This document shows positions 45,098 through 53,164 of a stretch of 64,000 nucleotides of DNA, piece by piece; the first letter of the stretch is position 1; each line of letters opens with the position of its first letter. Source of the DNA: Paraglaciecola sp. L3A3. GTDB lineage: Bacteria; Pseudomonadota; Gammaproteobacteria; Enterobacterales; Alteromonadaceae. The notes below the pieces were generated by a model. The model was not told the origin of the DNA. It was given only the letters and a program-made list of their open reading frames with translations, and searched no databases. The position numbers were made by a program, and so were the translations under genes. Where the stretch lies: contig NZ_CP047023.1 of assembly GCF_009796765.1 (NCBI RefSeq), forward strand, positions 1,223,501-1,287,500, written 5' to 3'.

Positions 45098-45192
45098 CTT
45101 TGCCTGAAAATATATAACTATAGCCTTACAATACTCGTCCTTTGTTTGAACTCATGCTTTTGTATTGTTTGCTAATTTAATAAGTCATCCAA

Positions 45193-46389
45193 ATGTTACC
45201 TTCACCATCCGCTCATTTAGCTAGTACAAAGTTATTTATTGTTTTAAGTATTTTAACTGGTTTAGTAGGCGCATTTATTAATCCGCTGATGAGTTATTTT
45301 TTAGTGGATTCATTAGACGTTCCTCCAATTTACATCGGTTTGTATACTATTTCGTTAACCATTTCTGGCATTGTTATTAGTCAATGGTTGGGGAGTTTAG
45401 CTGACAAAGGCACGAGCTCTCGAAAATTATATTTACTTGCTACCGCTGGGACTGTGTTAGCACTGGTGATTTACAGTAATACTCAATCATTCATAGTGGT
45501 ACTCATAGCCGGTGTGATTTTGATGGCATTGGGTAATGCTACTACACCACAAATGTTAACTTTAGGCCGCCAGTGGGCTGGCAATAATACTGTTAATATC
45601 ACCCAGTTTAACGCGCGTATCCGTGCCTGTTTTTCTTTTGCTTGGATGTTAGGACCACCATTAGGTTTTATGTTGGTAGCCTCAGTTGGTTTTTCTGGGG
45701 CATTTTCAGTGGCCATATTTTTTGGTCTGTTAGGGATGTTGTTTGTGACTTTTTTTGTACCCGAACAACAAATCGACGAAAGTAAACAACAATCAACTAA
45801 AATGCAGAAGGCGCCATTGTCTTTCTGGTATTTGGGTGCGGCTGTGGTAATGGGCTCTACGGCAAATACTATGTATACCTCTGCTTTGCCTTTGTACACC
45901 TTGAATGAATTAAAGTTACCAAGTTACACGCCGGGAGTCTTAATGGGAATAGTGGCTTGTATCGAAATTCCAGTGATGTTATTTACCACTCGTTTAAGTC
46001 GATGGGTCAATAAAAAGGATCTTATGATAATATCGTTCATGTTCGGGCTGGTGTTTTATATCGGTATTTTTAATGCCACTTTGTTTTGGCATTTTGCTTT
46101 ATTACAGCTTTTAAATGCTGTTTTTTATGGCTTATATGCAGGTATAGGTTTAACCTTAATGCAAGAGCAGTTACCTCAGCGTATTGGTTTTACTTCGGCT
46201 TTTTATTCAAATGGTATAAAAATAGGCTTAATGTTTGGTTCAACTGGTGCTGGTTTTATTGCCCAGTTTTTTAGCTTTAAACATACCAGTGTAGGCTCGG
46301 CAATTGCCGCTATATTGGGGGTGATTTGTTTACTTTTATTTAGCCGTTTTAAATGTCAAGAAAGCTCAATTTCACCCATATCAAATTAA
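45193..46389 (+). CDS. MFS sugar efflux transporter (SetA/SotA-like)
   Basis: A 398-residue major facilitator with about 12 membrane segments. The pattern LTGLVGAFINPLMSYFLVDSL, LGSLADKGTSSRKLYL, ATTPQMLTLGRQWA, RIRACFSFAWMLGPPLGF matches the sugar efflux transporter (Set) group, which exports glucose, lactose or analogues. The SFAWMLGPP segment is a hallmark. No strong ribosome site precedes the ATG. It follows the PhK-like gene after a hairpin, so it may have its own promoter; a link with carbohydrate balance is suggested only by position. Its stop overlaps that of pxpC on the other strand. Confidence 0.85.
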   Translation: MLPSPSAHLASTKLFIVLSILTGLVGAFINPLMSYFLVDSLDVPPIYIGLYTISLTISGIVISQWLGSLADKGTSSRKLYLLATAGTVLALVIYSNTQSFIVVLIAGVILMALGNATTPQMLTLGRQWAGNNTVNITQFNARIRACFSFAWMLGPPLGFMLVASVGFSGAFSVAIFFGLLGMLFVTFFVPEQQIDESKQQSTKMQKAPLSFWYLGAAVVMGSTANTMYTSALPLYTLNELKLPSYTPGVLMGIVACIEIPVMLFTTRLSRWVNKKDLMIISFMFGLVFYIGIFNATLFWHFALLQLLNAVFYGLYAGIGLTLMQEQLPQRIGFTSAFYSNGIKIGLMFGSTGAGFIAQFFSFKHTSVGSAIAAILGVICLLLFSRFKCQESSISPISN

Positions 46390-47324
46390 GCGATAATATT
46401 TTCTAACCAGTTAACTTGCTCTGCCAAAATGGTATGTGCTTGGTCTATTTCTATTTTAACAAAATTGATTTGATCACCGGCTAGTAATTGGCCCAAAGCA
46501 AATAAGTCTGCAGTGATCACATGGGCTATTCGTGGATAGCCACCTATGGTTTGTCCGTCAACACTAGATATGATAGGTAAACCATTGGCTGGAATTTGTA
46601 TGCTACCGGGTAATAAACCACTAGACGTTATGTCTGCTTGTAATAACTGTTTAAGGACGGGTCCTTCTAAACGCAAGCCCATTCGGTTGGCTGAATTGCT
46701 AACTTTGTAATCATTGTGATAGAAAGCATGAGTTTGTTGTGGGCTAAAGTGTTTGCTTTCAACAGTGTCAGTACAGCGTAGTAAGTACTTACCTGAATAA
46801 TATCGCTGATGCTCTTGCTGTAATTTTTGCTTAGGCCTTTGTTCGCTATTAACTAATTCTATAGTGTCGCCAGTTTGTAATGCTCTGCCTTGTACACCAC
46901 CAAAAGCCGCTAAAAAATGGGTGGAATAACTGTTCATGATTTTATTGATTGTTAATTCACCGGAAAATGCCAAATAGGCTCTCGCACCTTGTTGTCGTTT
47001 GCCAAAATGTAATATGTCGCCAGCTACCAATTGAATAGTTTGATCGTTATGAACAGGTCTTTCACCATTTTTTTTGATGACCGTGAGCTGAAACTGAGCA
47101 CCACAAATAGCGATGGAGATAGTTTCAGTAAAAAGCAGACTAGGGCCCATCAAACAAATTTCTAAAACTGGATGAGATAGGGGATTACCTAACAACAAGT
47201 TGGCGATAGACATAGAGAGTGTGTCGATGGCGCCTCCTTTGGCAATCCCTAAATGCATTACCTGCTGCCGACCTTGATCTTGAATGGAGGTTTGCATGCC
47301 TGCCTTTAACACTTTAATACTCAT
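46386..47324 (-). CDS. pxpC: 5-oxoprolinase subunit C (biotin-dependent carboxylase-like)
   Basis: Third subunit of the ATP-dependent PxpABC 5-oxoprolinase, which opens 5-oxoproline (pyroglutamate) to glutamate. The 312 residues show the AHS2 domain signatures GMQTSIQDQGRQ, GIAKGGAIDTLSMSIANLL, GNPLSHPVLEI, AFGGVQGRAL, SNRMGLRLEGP and GLPIISSVDGQTIGGYPRIA. Its ATG overlaps the pxpB stop by 4 bp. The gene is the last of the operon and ends against the MFS gene with a 4-bp tail-to-tail overlap. Confidence 0.93.
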   Translation of the reverse strand: MSIKVLKAGMQTSIQDQGRQQVMHLGIAKGGAIDTLSMSIANLLLGNPLSHPVLEICLMGPSLLFTETISIAICGAQFQLTVIKKNGERPVHNDQTIQLVAGDILHFGKRQQGARAYLAFSGELTINKIMNSYSTHFLAAFGGVQGRALQTGDTIELVNSEQRPKQKLQQEHQRYYSGKYLLRCTDTVESKHFSPQQTHAFYHNDYKVSNSANRMGLRLEGPVLKQLLQADITSSGLLPGSIQIPANGLPIISSVDGQTIGGYPRIAHVITADLFALGQLLAGDQINFVKIEIDQAHTILAEQVNWLENIIA

Positions 47325-48016
47325 AGATATTGATTACTTATTTGCTCAAATTCAGCGGCACAAATAGGTTTGAATTTCACCGTATCTAAAGGCTGCGCCA
47401 CGCATGGTTGAGGCTGTCGGATATTAAATAAGGGAATAGGGGTTCTACCTATGATTTGCCAGCCTCCTGGAGAGTTTTGTGGATATATACCTGTTTGTGA
47501 ACCACCTATGCCCACACTGCCTGCAGGAACGCTTAAATCAGGCGAGGATTTCCGTGCACAAGTAAGTTGTGGGGGCAAACCGCCTAAATATAAAAAACCA
47601 GGAGAAAAGCCCAACATATGCACAAAATATTCTGTTTCGCTATGTAGCTGGATAACGTGTTGTACAGATAAATTATTATGTTCAGCCACTTTATCTAGGT
47701 TGAGAGAAAATGGCTGTTCGTAACAGACAGGAATAATCACTTGTTTAGCTTGATAATTCACTTCAGGTAAGGGGTGTTGGAGTAGGCTGTTTAGTTCGTT
47801 AGATAAATCTGTAAAGCTAATTTTTGCTGGATAATAATGCAAAGTTAAACTTTGATAAGCGGGTATGATTTGCTCTAATTTGTCGGAAAATTGAATTTGA
47901 CAGATGTTCGCCAGGCTGATTATTTTTCTGGATAACCTTTGACTAATTGGTTCGTCAAATAACAGGCTAAGACCACTATCACCATTTGCTAACAATGAGA
48001 CCTTAATATTTTTCAT
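47321..48016 (-). CDS. pxpB: 5-oxoprolinase subunit B (allophanate hydrolase subunit 1-like)
   Basis: A 231-residue AHS1-domain protein that pairs with PxpC. Signatures: LSLLFDEPIS, PAYQSLTLHYYP, IPVCYEQPFSLNLDKVAEHN, VHMLGFSPGFLYLGGLPPQL, VPAGSVGIGGSQTGIYPQNSPGGW and IIGRTPIPLF. It overlaps pxpA by 4 bp upstream and pxpC by 4 bp downstream, which indicates coupled translation of the three subunits. Confidence 0.93.
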   Translation of the reverse strand: MKNIKVSLLANGDSGLSLLFDEPISQRLSRKIISLANICQIQFSDKLEQIIPAYQSLTLHYYPAKISFTDLSNELNSLLQHPLPEVNYQAKQVIIPVCYEQPFSLNLDKVAEHNNLSVQHVIQLHSETEYFVHMLGFSPGFLYLGGLPPQLTCARKSSPDLSVPAGSVGIGGSQTGIYPQNSPGGWQIIGRTPIPLFNIRQPQPCVAQPLDTVKFKPICAAEFEQISNQYL

Positions 48017-48789
48017 GCTAGGGTATAACCCTCTGATTTTAAGGTGTTACTCAGCTCTTGAGCTAACTTGAGTGCAATAGGGCTATCGCCATGCAAACAA
48101 TAAGTATCTACATCAATATAAAGTGGAGTTGTTTTATTGCTAGCAGATTGTTCAGTCTTTAACACAGTGATTTTTTGCTGAGTTAACATGGCCAATACTT
48201 GGTCTATACAGGGTGGTATCTCTTGATAAACCGAACCAGCTAAAGTTCTTGGCGCTAAATGACCTGATGCTAAATAGGCTCTGTCCATAAAACCTTCTCG
48301 TAAAAATGTCAGACCGCAGGACTTAGCGGCAGCTTGCATGACGCCGTTAGCCAATCCTAGTAAGGGTAAATTAGGATAGTGCTCAGTTAAAGCTTGGCAT
48401 AGAGGCTGAGCAATGGATAGCGATTTTTCTGCATCATTATACAAGGCCCCATGTAATTTAATATGGCTTAGGGGTTGTTGTATAGACTGGGCAATGGTCT
48501 CTAAGTTAGCTATTTGCTCAATAACACTGTTTATTATATCGTCAACTTTCATTTCTAGGGATAAACGGCCAAAATTATCAGGGTCGGCATAACCTGGATG
48601 AGCACCACTTAAAACCCCCATTTTTTGGGCGTTTTGTAATGTGGTTAGCATAGTCAATTGATTACCGGCATGCCCGCCACAAGCAATATTACAGCGAGAT
48701 AAAAAAGGCATGAGTTGGGCGTCTTGCTGGCAATCTAGGAATGTTTCGCCCTCGCCTAAGTCACAGTTTATATCGACTTTTTTGTGCAT
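48013..48789 (-). CDS. pxpA: 5-oxoprolinase subunit A (LamB/YcsF family)
   Basis: A 258-residue TIM-barrel-like subunit of 5-oxoprolinase. It begins MHKKVDINCDLGEGETF and shows CGGHAGN, GAHPGYADPDNFGRLS, HIKLHGALYND, EGFMDRAYLASGHLAPR and CLHGDSP, all typical of LamB/YcsF proteins. The ATG at 48789 has GGAG upstream and gives the family's usual N-terminus; the frame is open 22 codons further but that part is unlike the family. First gene of the pxpABC operon. Confidence 0.93.
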   Translation of the reverse strand: MHKKVDINCDLGEGETFLDCQQDAQLMPFLSRCNIACGGHAGNQLTMLTTLQNAQKMGVLSGAHPGYADPDNFGRLSLEMKVDDIINSVIEQIANLETIAQSIQQPLSHIKLHGALYNDAEKSLSIAQPLCQALTEHYPNLPLLGLANGVMQAAAKSCGLTFLREGFMDRAYLASGHLAPRTLAGSVYQEIPPCIDQVLAMLTQQKITVLKTEQSASNKTTPLYIDVDTYCLHGDSPIALKLAQELSNTLKSEGYTLA

Positions 48790-49095
48790 TATTGCTCCAT
48801 GATTAGTCTTCAATTTTGAATTGAGGAAGCCTCTGTGTTGAATCATTATCATCATTATACATTATGGGATTATAACTAGCTTGAGTGCATACATAAACTT
48901 ATCTATTTGGGGCTAGTGTTTTCTCCATTTGTAAAGTTAATGCAAGAAATGTAAAGGTAAGTAAATTTAATAGGTGATTTAAATTTTTCTGACAATATAC
49001 AGTGAGTACGTAGTTGAAAAAACAGGGTGTTTTTTATTACGAACCTAAGCAATAGAAAGTTGCGAAAAATAATAAATCACTAAAGGTATTAACAT
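48790..49095. other. Intergenic region
   Basis: About 305 bp of AT-rich sequence between divergent pxpA and a small periplasmic protein gene. It should contain both promoters; I saw no repeat, RNA gene or strong dyad. Confidence 0.45.
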
Positions 49096-49305
49096 ATGTA
49101 TTTAAAAATGATGACATTAGCTGCATTAGTAACGGTTTCAAGTTTATCAATGGCTGCTGATGATAAGAAAGAAAAGAAAAAATTCGAAGCGACTGAAAAA
49201 AATTGTGCAAGAGTTGTCAAAATGATTGAAAAATCAGCTGACAATGAAAAAAGATTGAAAGGCTTAAATAAACGTAAAGCTAAGTGTGAAGAAGCAGGGT
49301 TTTAA
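49096..49305 (+). CDS. Small exported Lys-rich protein with two cysteines
   Basis: A 69-residue protein with a clear signal peptide (about 1-20, cleaved near MAA-DD) and a mature part of about 49 residues rich in Lys and Glu (DDKKEKKKFEATEKNCARVVK). It carries two cysteines, in KNCARV and AKCEEAGF, that could form one disulfide in the periplasm. AAGG lies ahead of the ATG and a strong terminator follows, so it is a complete single-gene transcript. Family not recognised. Confidence 0.75.
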   Translation: MYLKMMTLAALVTVSSLSMAADDKKEKKKFEATEKNCARVVKMIEKSADNEKRLKGLNKRKAKCEEAGF

Positions 49306-49323
49306 TTGCTGCTTACTTAATAT

Positions 49324-49363
49324 AAAACGGTTTTTTGATGATTTCGAAAAACCGTTTTTTTTT
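49324..49363 (+). terminator. Strong Rho-independent terminator
   Basis: A 12-bp perfect stem (49324-49335 with 49347-49358), 11-base loop, followed by a continuing T run, 19 bp after the small exported protein gene. Confidence 0.9.
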
Positions 49364-49546
49364 GCCTGAATATTGTTACTAGAATGCTTTTATGTATGTA
49401 TTAAGCAATAGTCAAAAACTTGTCGTGCCAGATGATGCATAACAATATTTTTATTTATCCTCCTGATTTATATTGTTTTTTTATGATTGGCATAAACACT
49501 GCTGTAGTTAATTTTTAATAGATTAAAAAATTCAGTGGAGTGTTTT

Positions 49547-50152
49547 GTGTCAGAGTTTAGTTCAGCCCAAATAGTGATTGCCACTCAGGTCAAACCATCT
49601 GTCAATACTGCTATTCACAGTGTGTCTGGTCGTATTGATGTGCTGCAAACTTTACTGCCTCAGCTTTGTTTTGAATCCATTCCTAGGGATAAACAAAAGC
49701 AAACTTTAAACAAGATTGATAGTTATATGTTAGAGGAGACTCAGCAGTTACTAAATAAAGTGGAGCAGCTCTGTAACAAGTTAACATGGCATGAAGGTGA
49801 GTCTTTTAGCATCGAGTCTCAACAGCAGAAAATTCTGCTGACAGGCACATTTACTGAACAAGGTCATTTGGCTACTTCAATTAATCAAGATGTATGGATA
49901 TCAGGTTCGCTGGCTTGGTTGCAACCTAATTATATTGGGTTAGCTCACTCCCAAGAGCTAGTGAGTTTTTCTCACGCTTACGCAAAAAATAAGCAACAAG
50001 CAATATTGAAATTTAAACATTTCCAGCAGCCTAATCAAGGTATTAAGTGTTACTTGAACGGTCAAGTGAAAGAAGGAAAAGTTGAATTAGAATGGCGTAT
50101 TGAATCGCCACTTGTTAGTTATTTGGTTAATCCTTTGGATCAATTGTCTTGA
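49547..50152 (+). CDS. Protein of unknown function
   Basis: A soluble protein of about 201 residues that I do not recognise. I chose the GTG at 49547, which has GGAG six bases upstream (that GGAG sits inside the open extension starting at the GTG at 49535). The N-terminal part is helical (RKKQTL-like IPRDKQKQTLNKIDSYMLEETQQLLNKVEQL broken here into two helices) and the C-terminal part beta-rich (GSLAWLQPNYIGLA, LEWRIESPLV). No signal peptide, membrane helix or motif is visible. The IS630-type element begins about 48 bp downstream. Confidence 0.65.
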   Translation: MSEFSSAQIVIATQVKPSVNTAIHSVSGRIDVLQTLLPQLCFESIPRDKQKQTLNKIDSYMLEETQQLLNKVEQLCNKLTWHEGESFSIESQQQKILLTGTFTEQGHLATSINQDVWISGSLAWLQPNYIGLAHSQELVSFSHAYAKNKQQAILKFKHFQQPNQGIKCYLNGQVKEGKVELEWRIESPLVSYLVNPLDQLS

Positions 50153-50281
50153 TTTAACGAATATCGTTACAGCAAAGTCCTTTACCAAAGGTACTGATTT
50201 ATACCAATTCAATTAGAGTAATACCATTTTCACTAAGTTTGTGATCTAATTGAGTTATGTATTCTTATCTTAATTCTTCTC

Positions 50282-50758
50282 ATGCATAGCTTAAAAAATA
50301 TCGATTTTTCGACACTCATAGCGAAGGAAAAAAATGCTCGGATGCGAGTCAGATTAATGGCCCTTTCACATATTCAACAAGGCGTTAATCGCACGCAAGC
50401 GGCTCGGTATCTGCACGTCAGCCGTAGAATGGTGAATGAGTGGGTGAAGCGCTTCAACCAAGATGGTTTGGACGGATTAAAGGAAAAGCCGCGCTCTGGT
50501 CGGCCTTGTGCTTTATCAGCTGAGCAACTGCAGACGTTGAAAATTTACATTGAGTCTCATGCCATAAAACCTGATGGTGGAAGGCTCAAAGGCACACTCA
50601 TCATTGACTATGTGAAGCAAGAATTTGGTATTACCTATGGCCTGACTAACATATATCGTCTACTGCATCAGCTAGGGTTTTCTTGGATAACCAGTCGCTC
50701 TAAGCACCCTAAGCAGTCCCAAGAAGCTCAAGACGAGTTTAAAAAAACTGCAGATTGA
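50282..50758 (+). CDS. IS630-family transposase, N-terminal part (orfA)
   Basis: A 158-residue product with the IS630 helix-turn-helix: MRVRLMALSHIQQGVNRTQAARYLHVSRRMV, EWVKRFNQDGLDGLKEKPRSGRP and the second winged helix YVKQEFGITYGLTNIYRLLHQLGFSW. The frame hits a TGA just after TTTAAAAAAAC. Continuity of family sequence (KKLQIETIKLIPGHVTLDKV) resumes if one A of the A7 run is dropped, so this half and orfB were, or are, one protein. Confidence 0.85.
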   Translation: MHSLKNIDFSTLIAKEKNARMRVRLMALSHIQQGVNRTQAARYLHVSRRMVNEWVKRFNQDGLDGLKEKPRSGRPCALSAEQLQTLKIYIESHAIKPDGGRLKGTLIIDYVKQEFGITYGLTNIYRLLHQLGFSWITSRSKHPKQSQEAQDEFKKTAD

Positions 50759-50768
50759 AACGATCAAA

Positions 50769-51317
50769 TTGATCCCAGGCCATGTCACACTGGATAAAGT
50801 CGATATTTGGTTTCAAGATGAGGCTAGAATAGGTCAACAGAACACCACTACACGTTTATGGGCGAACAAAGGTAGTCGCCCTAGAGCGGTCAAGCAACAA
50901 CAGTTTGAGTATGCGCATTTATTTGGGGCTGTATGCCCAGCGACAGGTGAAACAGAAGCCTTGATAACCCCTGTGGTGAACAAAGACATTATGAGACAAC
51001 ATTTACAATTAATATCAAATCGCACACAACTGGATCGCTATGCAGTAGTGATTATGGATGGTGCGGGTTGGCATACAGACGATATTGCGCATGACCTAGA
51101 TAACGTGAGTATCATCAAGCTTCCGCCCTATTCTCCAGAGCTAAACCCAATCGAGCAGGTATGGCAATGGCTTAGGCAAAATGAGTTGGCCAATCAATGC
51201 TTTGATAGCTATGAGGATATTGTCATACAATGCAGTCGGGCATGGAATAACTTTATCAGCGATAAAGAAAAGGTTATCAAATTGTGCGCCAGAAATTGGG
51301 CACAGGTGGGAAATTAA
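50769..51317 (+). CDS. IS630-family transposase, catalytic part (orfB)
   Basis: The DDE catalytic half, readable from about 50748 in the +1 frame relative to orfA. Catalytic residues are intact: Asp in IWFQDEARIGQQ, Asp in VIMDGAGWHTDD and Glu in SPELNPIEQVWQW. The TTG at 50769 is merely the first start-like codon; there is no ribosome site. Expression would need a +1 shift or a transcript lacking one A (slippage on A7). A -1 shift at the same site runs into a stop quickly and would not join the halves. Confidence 0.8.
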   Translation: MIPGHVTLDKVDIWFQDEARIGQQNTTTRLWANKGSRPRAVKQQQFEYAHLFGAVCPATGETEALITPVVNKDIMRQHLQLISNRTQLDRYAVVIMDGAGWHTDDIAHDLDNVSIIKLPPYSPELNPIEQVWQWLRQNELANQCFDSYEDIVIQCSRAWNNFISDKEKVIKLCARNWAQVGN

Positions 51318-51370
51318 TTATCGTGATTGGTATAACTTAGGTTGCAGGTTTTTCATAATAGGCTTGCTAT

Positions 51371-51453
51371 TATACCATTTTAGCTAAATTAGTCGTTACT
51401 CAGAAAGCACTGGATGCATTCTGAGATGTCACTTATCAATGCGGATTGGTATA
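51371..51453. repeat. Possible mini-element (MITE) with IS630-like ends
   Basis: 83 bp starting tataccat and ending attggtata, like the ends of the adjacent IS, with an internal hairpin ctcagaa (51399-51405)/ttctgag (51419-51425). Its right end shares gattggtataact with the IS right end (51325-51337 and 51444-51456). It may be a non-autonomous derivative or the remains of a second insertion. Confidence 0.4.
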
Positions 51454-51465
51454 ACTAGATTGGTA

Positions 51466-51957
51466 TTAGTTTTCAGTGAGTACTTTTTGCCAAAACATAG
51501 CACGGCCTTTAGCCGGGTCTAATTGATACCCGGCAAAACCATGTTTTAGATAAGCTTTTTTAGCTAACTCATTACCTTCCAGTACTTCCAAGGTGATTTT
51601 ACAACAGTCTTTTTGTATGGCAATTTGTTCAACTGCTTGCAACATTTTTTGACTAATTCCTAATCCTCTGAATTTAGCTAATACCGCTAAGTCGTGGATA
51701 TTCACCAGAGGTTTACAGGCAAAAGTAGAAAAACCTTCAACACAATTAACCAATCCCGCTGGTTGGCCGTTGACGTAACAAATCAAACTAAATACATGCG
51801 TTTGTTTCGCAAATTCAGCAATTAAATTTTGTTGTACATGAGATGACAAGGGCGTTCCTCCTCCCATAGGATCTTGTGCATAGGCATTCAGCAGCTGAAT
51901 CAGTTCAAGGCCATGTTTGGGGTTGTTATAGTCTGCAAGTATGACGTCTATCTTCAT
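51466..51957 (-). CDS. GNAT-family N-acetyltransferase
   Basis: A 163-residue acetyltransferase of the GNAT fold. The acetyl-CoA loop is KFRGLGISQKML (Arg-x-x-Gly-x-Gly), preceded by NIHDLAVLA on strand 4 and followed by ITLEVLEGNELAKKAYLKHGF, the usual last helix. FSLICYVNGQPAGLVNCVEG is strand 2-3. The acceptor is unknown. It lies 32 bp downstream of the polysaccharide deacetylase gene on the same strand, so the two may be co-transcribed. Confidence 0.88.
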   Translation of the reverse strand: MKIDVILADYNNPKHGLELIQLLNAYAQDPMGGGTPLSSHVQQNLIAEFAKQTHVFSLICYVNGQPAGLVNCVEGFSTFACKPLVNIHDLAVLAKFRGLGISQKMLQAVEQIAIQKDCCKITLEVLEGNELAKKAYLKHGFAGYQLDPAKGRAMFWQKVLTEN

Positions 51958-51989
51958 GGTTTCTTAATTAAGTTTGTTTATATTATTTA

Positions 51990-52904
51990 TCATTTAGGTA
52001 ATAAACCTAAATTTTTAAGCCGTTTCTTTAAGGCTTCAGGCCTTTGATTTATCTGTACCATTGAGATTGGCGTAATGCCTTTTTCGGCTAAGACAGCAGC
52101 TAGTCGTCCTTGATTATTATGCAAGGTTTGCGGCAAACGTTTAGCAATATCATCATTAAATGCATCAAGTGGTGTGATAATTTCCCATTCATCTTTTTTC
52201 AGGGCTTGAATGAGATCATCCATAAATAGGGCGGCTAAATCATTTTCATGCATCAAAAGTACTTGTTTGACTGGTTTGGTCAAGTTTTTATCGGCTAATT
52301 GCTGATAAAAATTAGCCGATGCTAGAATGTGACTGATATAGATGTCTCGCCATTTATCTAGCTTTAAAGGTATCTTTGCTCGAACGGCTTTTTGAAATAA
52401 TGAATCAAGATACCAATCAGAATCTTCAATTGTGATGTAACCTTGTTTTAAACCAAGAGTGGTTAAACCTGTCCGCAATTCATCCACTTTTTCTTGAGTA
52501 TCACCATGATGCAAATATGGGAAACGAAAATAAGGCTGATAATTTTTGTATGTCTGTAATATTTTGTGAGCTTGGCTGACGTCAGCAATAAAGTCAGCTG
52601 GTGGTACTTTATAAGCAGAAAGATGAGAGTGAGTATGATTAGCCAAAAGTTGATTGTTTTCAGCATATTCGACAAGTCTTTGCTCTCGGCCCTTTTCTAT
52701 ATGTTTAGTGGTAATGAAAAACATTGCGGTCACGTCATGTTTGCGTAAGGCGCTTAATAACTGATTATTGCGTTCTTCGCTGTTAAAATAACTGGTATCG
52801 GGTCGAGGTGCGTCATCGAAAGTTATCGCCAGTTGTTTCGAGAGTACAGAATTAGCAGTGAGTAATAAGCACAATAATGTCAGTGACTTTGTTAAATTGT
52901 TCAT
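51990..52904 (-). CDS. Exported polysaccharide deacetylase-family protein
   Basis: A 304-residue exported protein with a signal peptide (about 1-22, ending NSVLS) and the NodB-type deacetylase fold: LAITFDDAPRPDT (catalytic and metal Asp), LANHTHSHLSAYK (metal His pair), YFRFPYLHHGDT, and VLLMHENDLAAL near the end. The active site looks complete, so it probably removes acetyl groups from a cell-wall or exopolysaccharide glycan. The ATG at 52904 has AAGGT upstream; the frame extends 10 codons further without a better site. Confidence 0.88.
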   Translation of the reverse strand: MNNLTKSLTLLCLLLTANSVLSKQLAITFDDAPRPDTSYFNSEERNNQLLSALRKHDVTAMFFITTKHIEKGREQRLVEYAENNQLLANHTHSHLSAYKVPPADFIADVSQAHKILQTYKNYQPYFRFPYLHHGDTQEKVDELRTGLTTLGLKQGYITIEDSDWYLDSLFQKAVRAKIPLKLDKWRDIYISHILASANFYQQLADKNLTKPVKQVLLMHENDLAALFMDDLIQALKKDEWEIITPLDAFNDDIAKRLPQTLHNNQGRLAAVLAEKGITPISMVQINQRPEALKKRLKNLGLLPK

Positions 52905-53102
52905 CAAATTTACCTTATGAATACAGCAAAACACACAAAGTGGTTTTGTTCATTTTCCAATAAATGTTTGTTAGCTTTTTCTATCTTATCCAGTATTCAG
53001 GTTAACTATACACCTATCTAAACTTTTCAAAAACAGACTTAATTTTGACAATAAATAATGCTTTTAATTCCCTTCTAGTAGGATTGTTTTCTAAGGCCAA
53101 TG

Positions 53103-53126
53103 AAAAACCGACTGACGCCGGTTTTT
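53103..53126 (-). terminator. Rho-independent terminator of the GH2 gene
   Basis: aaaaaccg (53103-53110) pairs with cggttttt (53119-53126), 8-base loop, about 40 bp after the GH2 stop on the minus strand. A/T runs on both sides could let it work in either direction. Confidence 0.7.
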
Positions 53127-53164
53127 AAGTATTAATAATGATTGGTGTGAATATAATACTATGC

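Larger units (their letters stand above)
50200..51334 (+). mobile_element. IS630-family insertion sequence (frameshifted)
   Basis: About 1135 bp bounded by the inverted ends tataccaat (50200-50208) and attggtata (51326-51334), consistent with IS630-type ends and insertion at TA. It contains a helix-turn-helix/transposase frame split in two by a frameshift at an A7 run (50741-50747). Beyond the terminal nine bases the ends match poorly, so exact boundaries need comparison with another copy. Confidence 0.75.

Noticed and set aside
50741..50760. Programmed -1 frameshift joining the two transposase frames
   Set aside because: The second frame is +1 relative to the first; a -1 shift at the A7 run meets a stop after a few codons.
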